Positions 6,837-13,289 of a stretch of DNA of 13,962 nt are shown piece after piece. Position 1 is the stretch's first letter. Each line of letters opens with the position of its first letter. The notes under the pieces were generated by a model. The model worked only from the letters and a program-made list of their open reading frames with translations, searched no databases and was not told the DNA's origin. The stretch comes from Cymbomonas tetramitiformis (Eukaryota > Chlorophyta > Pyramimonadophyceae > Pyramimonadales > Pyramimonadaceae): assembly GCA_001247695.2 (NCBI GenBank), contig LGRX02025908.1, forward strand, positions 1-13,962, written 5' to 3'. The position numbers and the translations under genes were made by a program.

Positions 6837-7044
6837 TATCTATACTAATAAAAGATTGATTTTTAATATTTGCTTCCGTGTCCCTAATTTTTGGTTTAGA
6901 AATTTCGATATTTCCATTGGCTAATTCAGTGTAATATTCGGTTCTATTTAAATAATCATCTACTAAAAGTTCAATATGTGCTTTGGGAATATTTTTGAAT
7001 ATTCTTTCGGCTTCCACAATTAAAAGATCTTTTTCTATATTCAT
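6829..7044 (-). CDS. Small acidic/helical protein in the capsid operon
   Basis: A 71-residue protein that I do not recognise. A helical first half (MNIEKDLLIVEAERIFKNIP) leads into a Glu/Asn-rich second half. Its ATG overlaps the stop of the gene before it (ATGA at 7041-7044), and its end overlaps the penton start by eight bases. This tight nesting supports translation as part of the structural gene run, perhaps as a small virion or assembly factor. Confidence 0.65.
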   Translation of the reverse strand: MNIEKDLLIVEAERIFKNIPKAHIELLVDDYLNRTEYYTELANGNIEISKPKIRDTEANIKNQSFISIDNE

Positions 7045-7337
7045 TTTAAATTAAATGTTCTTTTATATTTATTAATATTTTTTTCTAATAAAGTGGAATT
7101 ACCCCATAATAAATGTTTTGAAAGCGAACCGGGAGTATCACATGTACTCCAATTTTCATTGGGTTTATGACGTTTGAGATAATTAAATTTTCTTTTTATA
7201 TCTTTATTTGTAGTAAAATCTGTATAACCTTTTGCACCGAAATGAACAGTTTTTAAATTATCAAAAATTGCCATTAATTTTTTATCTTTTTTTGTAGACT
7301 TTTTAATTTTTACAGTTTTATATTTACAATTTGCCAT
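7041..7337 (-). CDS. Small basic virus-specific protein (DUF5754-like)
   Basis: A 98-residue Lys-rich protein. The core reads VHFGAKGYTDFTTNKDIKRK, then YLKRHKPNENW, then GSLSKHLLWGNSTLLEKNI and YKRTFNL. I recognise this as the small protein family shared by mimiviruses, phycodnaviruses, marseilleviruses and polinton-like viruses (FGAKGYSDFT, RHKxNEDW, LSKxxLWNKPTL). I believe it is Pfam DUF5754 but give the number from memory. Its role is not established as far as I know; a virion location is often assumed. The gene has its own TATA run at 7338-7352 and overlaps the next gene by four bases. Confidence 0.75.
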   Translation of the reverse strand: MANCKYKTVKIKKSTKKDKKLMAIFDNLKTVHFGAKGYTDFTTNKDIKRKFNYLKRHKPNENWSTCDTPGSLSKHLLWGNSTLLEKNINKYKRTFNLK

Positions 7338-7352
7338 TTTATATTATATATC
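7338..7352 (-). promoter_or_regulatory. TATATAATAT promoter before the DUF5754-like gene
   Basis: On the minus strand GATATATAATATAAA ends at the ATG at 7337 and fills the gap after the lipase stop. It has the same character as the other AT promoters. Confidence 0.45.
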
Positions 7353-8630
7353 TTATGGATTTATTACACCGACTTTTATAGGTGTTGAACTATTGCCGTC
7401 ATACTCGACATATTTAATTCCCTTTTTAAAATTACCTGAATTTATGTTTCTATTTTCATAACTTACTCCGGTTGTAGGCGAAAATAGCTTTTTATCTTGC
7501 TTTTGTCTACCCGTTATTTTTCTATTTTTTTCGGTAATTGGGTCATTACTAGGGACTTTTTCTATATTTTTTTCTTCAATTGGATGCAACCCTAAATATT
7601 TCCGTAAATAATTCTTTTCTTCTAGACTCTCTTTAACTCCCATGGTATCCATAAAATCTGTAAAATTAATAGGGGGCGCTTCGTTTAACAATGCACCTTC
7701 TAATACACCTTGAGTCGTTCTAAAATAATGTTCATCTTTAGAATTCGTTGGTTGATAGTATCCAAAATAACCACCCATAACTGAACCGCCTATAGCATTT
7801 GCAAAACCAAATCTAGATTTTGCCGTGGAAACTCTTTCGGTTTGGGGATAATTTTCGGTATACATTTGCTCTGTATCATGTAATTTTACAAGATCATTTT
7901 CAGTTCCCGGTTTTGGATTGACATGAATAATTTCATAATTAGAATTTGGATGAGGTTTAATTCTTGCCGGTAATGAAATTAAATCTCCTTCCGTTGAATA
8001 AACATATTGTTTTTCCGTTGGTGTATTTACCGGTTTTTGCAAGGTATTAATAGCTGGATTAAAATGATGACCCTCGACATTATATTTTTCGGCAATGAAA
8101 TTGCTTTGTCCGGCTCCGTTTGAGTGACCGGTTACCGAAATTTTGTAATTATTTCCAAATTTTTTAAAAACATTTTCATATCTTTGGGATGCTTCGTTAT
8201 ATCTTTGAGTTGTGCGTTGTTTGCCTATAGTTGTTAATAAATTCACATACCAATCCTTAAAATTACTTAACCTATTAGGGTTTTTAGAAATTGTTTCTAA
8301 TTTGTAAAATTCAGCGTCACTTCCACGATATGCTATGATTACTTCTTTATTTATAGAATTAACTAATGTAATCGAATTTCTCCCGCTTAATGTAGGGTCT
8401 ATTTGAAAATGGGGAAGCTCTGTCATTATTTTATTTAATTTTGCTTTATTATCGTAACTAAATGCATAGGCTGAATTTGCAGCTAAAGCATATTTTTTTT
8501 GAGTAGGATTATCAAATTTAATTGTATTTTTTCCAAGAAAATTATTTATTGCTTGATTTGGAATATGAACTGAATCCAGAGTTTGAAGAAATACAAGATC
8601 AATTAGAAGAAGTTGATAAAATAAACCCAT
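7353..8630 (-). CDS. Class-3-lipase-like alpha/beta hydrolase
   Basis: A 425-residue frame with the marks of fungal-type class 3 lipases. There is an oxyanion loop AYRGSD (residues 100-105), the nucleophile elbow VTGHSNGAG (Ser170), a candidate catalytic Asp in STEGDLISL (D216) and His in LVKLHDTE (H251). A small Gly-rich stretch (AIGGSVMGGYFGYY, ~275-290) follows, then a polar basic tail. Lipases of this type occur in virophages such as Mavirus and in polinton-like viruses, where membrane penetration is suspected. The first 20-30 residues are doubtful. They are encoded opposite a plausible plus-strand gene end, and the hydrophobic MGLFYQLLLIDLVFLQTLDS is probably not a true signal peptide. 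The natural start may have been replaced by a rearrangement near 8565. It heads the minus-strand structural run. Confidence 0.75.
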   Translation of the reverse strand: MGLFYQLLLIDLVFLQTLDSVHIPNQAINNFLGKNTIKFDNPTQKKYALAANSAYAFSYDNKAKLNKIMTELPHFQIDPTLSGRNSITLVNSINKEVIIAYRGSDAEFYKLETISKNPNRLSNFKDWYVNLLTTIGKQRTTQRYNEASQRYENVFKKFGNNYKISVTGHSNGAGQSNFIAEKYNVEGHHFNPAINTLQKPVNTPTEKQYVYSTEGDLISLPARIKPHPNSNYEIIHVNPKPGTENDLVKLHDTEQMYTENYPQTERVSTAKSRFGFANAIGGSVMGGYFGYYQPTNSKDEHYFRTTQGVLEGALLNEAPPINFTDFMDTMGVKESLEEKNYLRKYLGLHPIEEKNIEKVPSNDPITEKNRKITGRQKQDKKLFSPTTGVSYENRNINSGNFKKGIKYVEYDGNSSTPIKVGVINP

Positions 8631-8665
8631 ATCAATTACGACCTGAAGGATATAACTTATCTTAA
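8522..8665 (+). pseudogene. Orphan 3' end of a lost plus-strand gene
   Basis: A plus-strand frame with no Met encodes a convincing protein end, from YELNPEFEEIQDQLEEVDK to NPYQLRPEGYNLS and a TAA at 8663-8665. The upstream residues (8522-8560) are less protein-like. It ends tail to tail with the integrase gene (9-base overlap) and runs into the start of the lipase gene on the other strand. This looks like the remains of a gene whose 5' part was removed by deletion. I cannot assign a family. Confidence 0.45.
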
Positions 8666-9813
8666 ATCAATTTCTAAATCATCATCTTTATTGTTTTTAT
8701 TTTGACTACGAGTTCTTTTAGATAATCTATTTGAAGCTGAAACACCTTCACGTTTATTTTTTCTTTCTTTTTTATTTTGTTTTGTTACTAATTCTTTTAC
8801 GGTAGCTTCATCTTTATTTTTACTTTGATTTGAAACATTACCTTTCACTTCGAGCAATTCTCTTGGTTTATATTTTCTAGCTAAAGTTTCGTTGTTGTCT
8901 TCTATTACATAAGACAAGCCTTCCATTTTTTTAACTTTATAAATTCTAGTTGACCATCGTTGAGTTTCTTTATCAAAAGTTTTAGTTTTAATTTTAATTC
9001 TAACTTTGTCTCCAGGTTTAATATCAATTTTAGAAAGTAGTTTTGTCAATATATTTCTTTTTAATAAAATATTTCTTAATACTCTATCTTCATTCATATC
9101 ATTTGGTGCAGACTTATCTATATTTCCTACATTTTTTGTTTCATTATAATTTTTGACAATAGTATCTAATTTACTAATCCAATTGACGGTATCTTCACTT
9201 TTAAAATAAAGTTCTAATTTATATTTTAATGTTCTATTAAATCTCTCAATCATACCCATTGTACTATGGTCTTCGGGTTCGTTCAAATAATGTTCAATAT
9301 TGTTATCTTCCAAAAGTTTTTTATAGCTTTATTTATAAATTCACTACCGTTGTCCGTTGTTAATACATTCATTTTGGAATCCTTTATTAATTTTCTCATT
9401 GCGGGAATGACACCTTCCGCAGATTCTACATTTTTATTATTTTTATCTTTTATAGTTTTTGATTTTAACCCAAAAGCATATCCTTTTCTCGTATTTATAT
9501 TAATTCCCGTTAATATCACAGCAAAACCACTATTTTGTTTTTTCAATTTTGGGATAAAAGCCAAATCTGCCTGAATATAAGTGTTGTTTGGATCTTTACC
9601 ATAAATTGGAAATAATTCTTTTTTATTTATTTTCTTTTTTTGAGAAAAAGTTTCATTAACTTCAGTCTTTTCGACCGCCTCTTTTACTTGTTTCTGTGTA
9701 ACTTTATAACCTTTTACTTTTAATTTTGATGTGAATGAACTTATATTTGATAAGCCTATTTCCGGGTCTAAATAGAAATCTTGTATTTGTTTCTCGGTTA
9801 TTAATTTACTCAT
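8657..9813 (-). CDS. Retrovirus-type (rve) integrase of the complete element, frame broken in the core
   Basis: The 176-residue first part starts at the ATG at 9813. Its helical N-terminal domain (KLITEKQIQDFYLDPEIGLS, KGYKVTQKQVKEAVEKTEVN) is followed by IQADLAF (first Asp) and LTTDNGSEF (second Asp). The frame then fails after NKAIKN and resumes in the -1 frame from 9316 with DNNIEHYLNEPEDHSTMGMI and the catalytic Glu. The basic SH3/chromo-like region follows (KPGDKVRIKIKTKTFDKE to YKPRELLEV), then a tail rich in Lys/Arg and Asn ending at 8657. The break sits on A AAA AAC (9322-9316), a canonical -1 slippery heptamer, but copy 1 reads through intact without it. A homopolymer deletion is therefore at least as likely as programmed shifting. 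The enzyme explains the 6-bp duplication. Confidence 0.9.
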
Positions 9814-9822
9814 TTACTTCTT

Positions 9823-9833
9823 TATTATATATC
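9823..9833 (-). promoter_or_regulatory. TATATAATAAA promoter before the integrase
   Basis: On the minus strand GATATATAATAAAG lies 10-20 bases before the integrase ATG and overlaps the stop of the upstream gene. It matches the other AT promoters. Confidence 0.4.
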
Positions 9834-10442
9834 ATCAGTGAATAAAAATATTTTTTCATTTGTAATATTATTTTTATCTAAAAGCATTTGATCAATTTTA
9901 TATGAAATACCATACATTTTATTCATGATATAAAATCCAGGAATTCTAATTATTGATTGGATTTTTGTATTCAATGTGTTCTCTTTTGTAATTTCCAAAT
10001 CCTCTCCGGTTTTTCTATCATATAAATCACTATCAGCATTATCTATTTGACATTTAAATAAATTTGAATAATTCTTATTTTGATTTACTTTAATCGAGCT
10101 ATTAAAAAGTTCTTTCAAGTTTGAAAGTTTAAAAGTATCTTTGGAAAAATATTTTATTTGATTTTCATAAATATGATTTACAATTTTATCCTCTATAGCT
10201 AATATAATATTTTCCATATCTTCAACTAAATTAAACGAAATATTATACCGGTCACTACCTTCAAAGTTGTTAACTCCAAATGGACAATGCATTTTCGGTG
10301 TTTCCAAATATAACGGCTTTTGATCATATTGAATACTTATAAACTTATATGGTTTAGATTTACTTTTTATTTTTGTAAAATCAACATTTTCAATACTCAA
10401 TTTTTCAATATCAAAATTATTATATTTAACTACCGAAATCAT
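9825..10442 (-). CDS. Viral protein with PFG motif, possible single-strand DNA-binding protein
   Basis: A 205-residue protein. The segment LETPKMHCPFGVNNFEGSDR then YNISFNL (residues ~47-72) resembles a motif, P-x-M-x-x-PFG followed by a Y-x-x-x-x-S/F-L strand, that I associate with a conserved giant-virus and phycodnavirus family. I recall that family as linked to T7-like single-strand DNA-binding proteins with acidic C-termini. The present C-terminus, FLFTDDI, is short and acidic, which is compatible. A helical middle (ENIILAIEDKIVNHIYENQI) and a C-terminal hydrophobic part (IIRIPGFYIMNKMYGISYKI) follow. It lies 11 bases upstream of the integrase on the same strand. If correct, it would be the only visible replication-related gene in the element. 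The functional assignment is inference from motif memory. Confidence 0.5.
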   Translation of the reverse strand: MISVVKYNNFDIEKLSIENVDFTKIKSKSKPYKFISIQYDQKPLYLETPKMHCPFGVNNFEGSDRYNISFNLVEDMENIILAIEDKIVNHIYENQIKYFSKDTFKLSNLKELFNSSIKVNQNKNYSNLFKCQIDNADSDLYDRKTGEDLEITKENTLNTKIQSIIRIPGFYIMNKMYGISYKIDQMLLDKNNITNEKIFLFTDDI

Positions 10443-10530
10443 TTTATTAAATTAAGTTATAATATTTATTTTTTAAGTTAGTTTATGTTTTTAACTTTAA
10501 GACACCGACTCCCTTCGGTATATACTCACA

Positions 10531-11013
10531 ATGGCTTCTACTTCTAATCTTCATGGTATTCAAAACATGGTCGATGATGTGAAAACCAAGCTAACAAACG
10601 AAGAATATTTGAAATTTTGTGATCTTTTGAAAAATCAATATAATAATGAAGAAAAGTCAACTTACTTAATTTGTGAAATTGAGTTCATAAAACCATGTAT
10701 AGTTCCTTATACAATTACGGAACTTATTGAGGACAACGATGGTTGTTTATTCAATATAACAACCACTATTAAAACAAAAATTATAAAAATAGAAAAATCC
10801 ATGCATGATAAAATTCACGAGCAAATAGTGACCCAAGGGTACCATCGATGGCATACAAATGTTAGCCCTAATTGCACCATCTTGAAAACAAAAGACACAT
10901 ACGACTTGACAATAAATGATGGAATTTATAGAGGAAATGTAGACGGCGTAGTAATAATAAGTATTAAAATCATAGGAGTTGCAAAGGAAAATCAAATTAA
11001 TGACATTTTTTTT
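10531..11013 (+). CDS. Unrecognised protein of ~160 residues, stop codon lost
   Basis: It starts at the ATG at 10531, divergent from the gene at 10442. The first ~160 residues look like a real soluble protein: helical LTNEEYLKFCDLLKNQYN, then beta-type segments (STYLICEIEFIKPCI, NITTTIKTKIIKIEK), GYHRWHTNVSPNCTILKTKD and NDGIYRGNVDGVVIISIKI. I do not know the family, although the layout resembles small giant-virus proteins of this length. The frame does not stop where expected. It runs on through ~95 bases of AT-rich promoter DNA and in frame into the small basic protein at 11113, giving a 259-residue frame. At 11006-11013 there is a run of eight Ts; one T more would give a TAA directly after it, so a homopolymer change probably removed the stop. 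Confidence 0.6.
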
Positions 11014-11082
11014 AATTATTTTATTTATGATTTTTTAAATTTATTATTTTTATATTTATTTCACCAATTTACGATAAATATT

Positions 11083-11112
11083 ATATTATTTATTATATTA
11101 TATTATATTATT
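11083..11112 (+). promoter_or_regulatory. AT-only promoter of the second small basic protein gene
   Basis: ATTATATTATTT and TATTATATTATATTATT tracts lie directly before the ATG at 11113. This occupies the same relative position as the TATATA run before the element 1 copy. Confidence 0.4.
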
Positions 11113-11310
11113 ATGGTAAGAGCAAATCAAGCACAACCACAACGAAGACGGAATAATAGAATTTATTGTGGATACAAGGATCCTCCACCTTTAGGTCGTC
11201 CGTTCGGGAATAAAGTACAATGTAAGGCTATTGGTCAATTAAGACGTTTTGGGAGGATTTTAAGAGCACCTCATCCAGCCGATAGACAACAAAATAGGCG
11301 AAATAGATAA
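11113..11310 (+). CDS. Small basic Cys-containing protein, second copy
   Basis: 65 residues, start chosen by the match to the copy at 1121. MVRANQAQPQRRRNNRIYCGYKDP leads into GRPFGN, then QCKAIGQLRRFGRILRAPHP and RQQNRRNR. It shares 55 of 65 residues with the first copy. The upstream frame is open and continuous with the 10531 gene, but the independent start in element 1 shows that the fusion is accidental. It is the last gene before the right terminal repeat. A DNA-packaging or virion-core role is possible from charge and conservation, but is not shown. Confidence 0.8.
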   Translation: MVRANQAQPQRRRNNRIYCGYKDPPPLGRPFGNKVQCKAIGQLRRFGRILRAPHPADRQQNRRNR

Positions 11311-11420
11311 TTTAAAAAAACTATAGGAATTAAAAGTTAAAATCAAATATATTATTACTAGTTTTATTTTATTGTTGCAATTATAATAATTTTTTCTAAT
11401 TTATCATATTTATATTTATT

Positions 11421-11511
11421 CCACCGGAAACTCTCACCGAACCGGATAAATTCACCGGAAGCTCACCGGAAGCTCACCGGACCGGATAAATTCACCGGAA
11501 GCTCACCGGAA
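11421..11511 (-). repeat. CCGGTGA iterons in the right terminal repeat
   Basis: The same iteron series as at 4191-4281, read on this strand as TCACCGGAAGC and CCGGATAAATTCACCGG. I see no difference between the two arrays. Confidence 0.7.
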
Positions 11512-11528
11512 TTGTCTAGGGTTTGGAT

Positions 11529-11640
11529 GGTAGTAGGATGTTGTAGGGTTTGGCGATAAGATTTTTCCCCAACCCCAGGCGCAGCCTAGGGTTTTGTTGG
11601 TGGGGGAAAATTTTGTCGCCAAACGCTACATCATACTACT
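11529..11640. repeat. Foldback palindrome within the right terminal repeat
   Basis: GGTAGTAGGATGTTG, GGGTTTGGCGATAAG and TTTTTCCCC on one side pair imperfectly with GGGGGAAAATTTTG, CGCCAAACGC and CATCATACTACT on the other. The CAGGCGCAGCCTAGG centre lies near 11580. It is the mirror of the left-end structure. Confidence 0.75.
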
Positions 11641-11646
11641 GCGATT
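11641..11646. repeat. Right target-site duplication GCGATT
   Basis: An exact copy of 4056-4061, immediately outside the ACTACT terminus. Confidence 0.9.
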
Positions 11647-11940
11647 CCGGGTCATGGGACCCATGTTTTTTCTGTTGCGCTTTCTTTTGTGCATATTTTT
11701 TTCAAGGGTTTCCCACTTCTGGACCATTCCTGAATGGCCCATAGAATATTTGAGCAAGCCGTTTTCACCATCGTATTTTGCGAGCAAGCCCCTTTCTTTT
11801 GAGCTCAACTTGTTTTTTTCATGAAAATGACCGATTTTTGTCCACGCTTGCCTGCACCCTAAGGTATGGTCTAGACATGACCATGTTTGGGTCGTTTCCC
11901 CATTGGGTTTTGCATTTGGGGCATCTGATTTGGGCTATGT

Positions 11941-12043
11941 GCGCCGCGGAAGATGTCTACCTTGTGTTCGCGTGAATGTTGTTCGAACCGGGCCATACCA
12001 GGGCAATTCTACTCAGGTACAAGGTAAACATCTTCCGCGGCGC
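11941..12043. repeat. Inverted repeat, 25-bp arms
   Basis: GCGCCGCGGAAGATGTCTAC.. at 11941-11965 is mirrored by 12019-12043 (..AACATCTTCCGCGGCGC) with one mismatch around a 53-base loop. Each arm contains CCGCGG. It may be the remains of a small host foldback element. Confidence 0.8.
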
Positions 12044-12059
12044 AACACAACGTGGTTTG

Positions 12060-12176
12060 CCTTGTTTTACTGCCAACATTGCCCAAAAATGGCCAAGTTT
12101 GCCACGTGTTTTTAAACACAGATCAAACATGGTCCGTTTTATGTACGTCTTGCCCAATGTTGGCAGTAAAACAAGG
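12060..12176. repeat. Inverted repeat, 22-bp perfect arms
   Basis: CCTTGTTTTACTGCCAACAT.. at 12060-12081 is exactly mirrored at 12155-12176 (..ATGTTGGCAGTAAAACAAGG) around a 73-base spacer. It lies 16 bases after the previous inverted repeat. Confidence 0.85.
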
Positions 12177-12303
12177 CTAACAAGGCCGTGTTTCACCATC
12201 TCGGCTTTTGAAACTGCTTAGGTAGGGCCATGTTTACGCCATACTTATGATGGTACAGCAGGTTACGTACGTGGGCAAAAGCGGTTTGCAGGCACAATAG
12301 GCG

Positions 12304-12621
12304 ATGACATCCCGCGCACAGAGATTGGCGCAAGGTGGGATTCCGGAGGAGAGACGGAGGGTCAATCCCGCGAAAAGAGCCACTGTTGCATATCGCTTGT
12401 CAAATTCTCCGGGTGAGGGCGATGGGTTGACGACGCCGCCGCGTGCGGACGATGCCTTCAAGAGGCAACGTGTCCTCGAATGGGATGCCAATCCCACGAA
12501 TGGGTTTATAGATTTAGTTGAGGAACTCTTTTGGGATGGAATCATTCAGACGGAAGAATACGACAATCATCCGGCACGCGCCACCTTCACTGACATTGAA
12601 CGCGACGGCATGACCGGGTAG
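12304..12621 (+). CDS. Possible host coding stretch, unrecognised
   Basis: A 105-residue frame from ATG to TAG in GC-rich DNA. The first part is Arg/Pro-rich and poor in features. The second part, from AFKRQRVLEWDANP through FIDLVEELFWDGIIQTEEYD, is protein-like and may be a real exon or gene fragment. It could belong to a host repeat family, since GGTAGGGC words flank it on both sides. The antisense frame over the same bases is less convincing. Confidence 0.3.
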   Translation: MTSRAQRLAQGGIPEERRRVNPAKRATVAYRLSNSPGEGDGLTTPPRADDAFKRQRVLEWDANPTNGFIDLVEELFWDGIIQTEEYDNHPARATFTDIERDGMTG

Positions 12622-12630
12622 GGCCCTACC
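12617..12630. repeat. 14-bp perfect palindrome
   Basis: GGTAGGGCCCTACC spans the end of the frame at 12304-12621. Part of it (GCCCTACCTGC) recurs at about 12666-12676. Confidence 0.7.
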
Positions 12631-12668
12631 TGCCTTGCTCTCGGGACGAACCCGGGGCGAGCATTGCC

Positions 12669-13220
12669 CTACCTGCAATGGGAAGGGGCCAGGTATGGCC
12701 GTGTTTTGACGTGTTCGTTGTAGGTCGGACCGAAAAGCACGGAAATTCCTCCCGTCACCCTCCCGTCACCCATCCAGTCCGCTGCTGGCGACGCGGGGTC
12801 AACCATGAGCTCGAGCGTGGAGAACAATAAGGCGTTGGCCTCCACGCGGATGGGGAGGGTAGCATCGTCCAGCAGGAAAAGGGGTGCGAAACCAATGTCC
12901 TCCGTGACAAATGTTGTCTGCAGCGCAGAGACCATCCTGGCGAAGAGCGCGGACGCGTGGCACTCAGTCCCGGAAAATCGCCCGTTCTTGTCCTCGAATA
13001 ACTTTTGGCGAACGGACTTGGAGACCTTCATGTCGAAGTGTTCCCGTTGCAACGTCCGCACCGAGGCCAGGAACGCAGCACCTGCTGAATTGGCAGCCGG
13101 CTGAGCTGCCGGCGGCGTGGCTGGAGTGTTGGCGTGTCTCGCAGCTGCCGAATCAAAAATCGTGGATAGCGCGCGTCGGCGATTCGCCATGCTAGCGGTG
13201 GCTCGAGTAGAAGCAACCAT
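12669..13220 (-). CDS. Possible host gene or exon, unrecognised
   Basis: From the ATG at 13220 this encodes 183 residues. An Ala/Arg/Pro-rich N-terminus (MVASTRATASMANRRRAL, resembling a targeting or low-complexity leader) is followed by a plausible folded part. That part includes LQREHFDMKVSKSVRQKLFE, FSGTECHASALFARMVSALQ and IGFAPLFLLDDATLPIRVEA. The end (after ADWMGDG) is less protein-like and holds an 11-bp tandem duplication (12748-12769) with GT dinucleotides, so a splice site may end the exon there. Codon choice is GC-rich, unlike the viral genes. I do not recognise the family. Confidence 0.4.
   Translation of the reverse strand: MVASTRATASMANRRRALSTIFDSAAARHANTPATPPAAQPAANSAGAAFLASVRTLQREHFDMKVSKSVRQKLFEDKNGRFSGTECHASALFARMVSALQTTFVTEDIGFAPLFLLDDATLPIRVEANALLFSTLELMVDPASPAADWMGDGRVTGGISVLFGPTYNEHVKTRPYLAPSHCR
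12748..12769. repeat. Tandem 11-bp duplication
   Basis: CCTCCCGTCAC is repeated twice without a gap. It lies in the doubtful 3' part of the minus-strand host frame. Confidence 0.7.
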
Positions 13221-13289
13221 CTTGAGAAGGACTGAAGGGGCGGAGGGAGGCAACGGAACGCGAGATGTGCGGCAGTTCCGGGCGGCCAA

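Larger units (their letters stand above)
4062..11640. mobile_element. Complete 7.6-kb Polinton-like / polinton-like-virus element
   Basis: The element is bounded by 233-bp terminal inverted repeats and a 6-bp target duplication, with ends AGTAGT and ACTACT (Polintons characteristically begin with AG and end with CT). Inside are an rve integrase, two capsid-type candidates, a lipase-like protein and small viral proteins. The complete DNA-virus capsid set plus retroviral integrase is the Polinton/PLV signature. At 7.6 kb it is much smaller than typical Polintons (about 15-20 kb). I see no DNA polymerase B, packaging ATPase or protease. Near-identical repeats (three mismatches in 233) suggest a fairly recent insertion or repeat correction, while several genes carry frame breaks. 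Some loss by internal deletion is likely. Confidence 0.88.
11408..11640 (-). repeat. Right terminal inverted repeat
   Basis: This is the reverse complement of 4062-4294 with three transitions. It ends in ACTACT directly before the GCGATT duplication. It carries the iterons at 11421-11511 and the palindrome in its outer half. Confidence 0.92.
11647..12303. other. Host flank without a convincing gene
   Basis: The composition is balanced to GC-rich. Several short overlapping frames exist on both strands, but none looks like a conserved protein, and they are interrupted by inverted repeats. The flank holds the two hairpin-forming repeats listed separately. Confidence 0.5.

Noticed and set aside
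8570..8630. Signal peptide on the lipase
   Set aside because: The hydrophobic N-terminus is encoded opposite a convincing plus-strand protein end, so it is probably an artefact of the rearrangement.
4295..11407. Protein-primed DNA polymerase B or packaging ATPase in the unknown genes
   Set aside because: All unknown frames are too short for PolB, and I see no YxDTD, Walker A or protease signature in any of them.
11550..11975. Short frames in and just outside the right terminal repeat
   Set aside because: They cross the element boundary or low-complexity host DNA, and their composition looks random.
12234..12545. 103-residue minus-strand frame antisense to the 12304 frame
   Set aside because: Its translation is less protein-like than the plus-strand frame, and only one of the two can be real; neither is certain.
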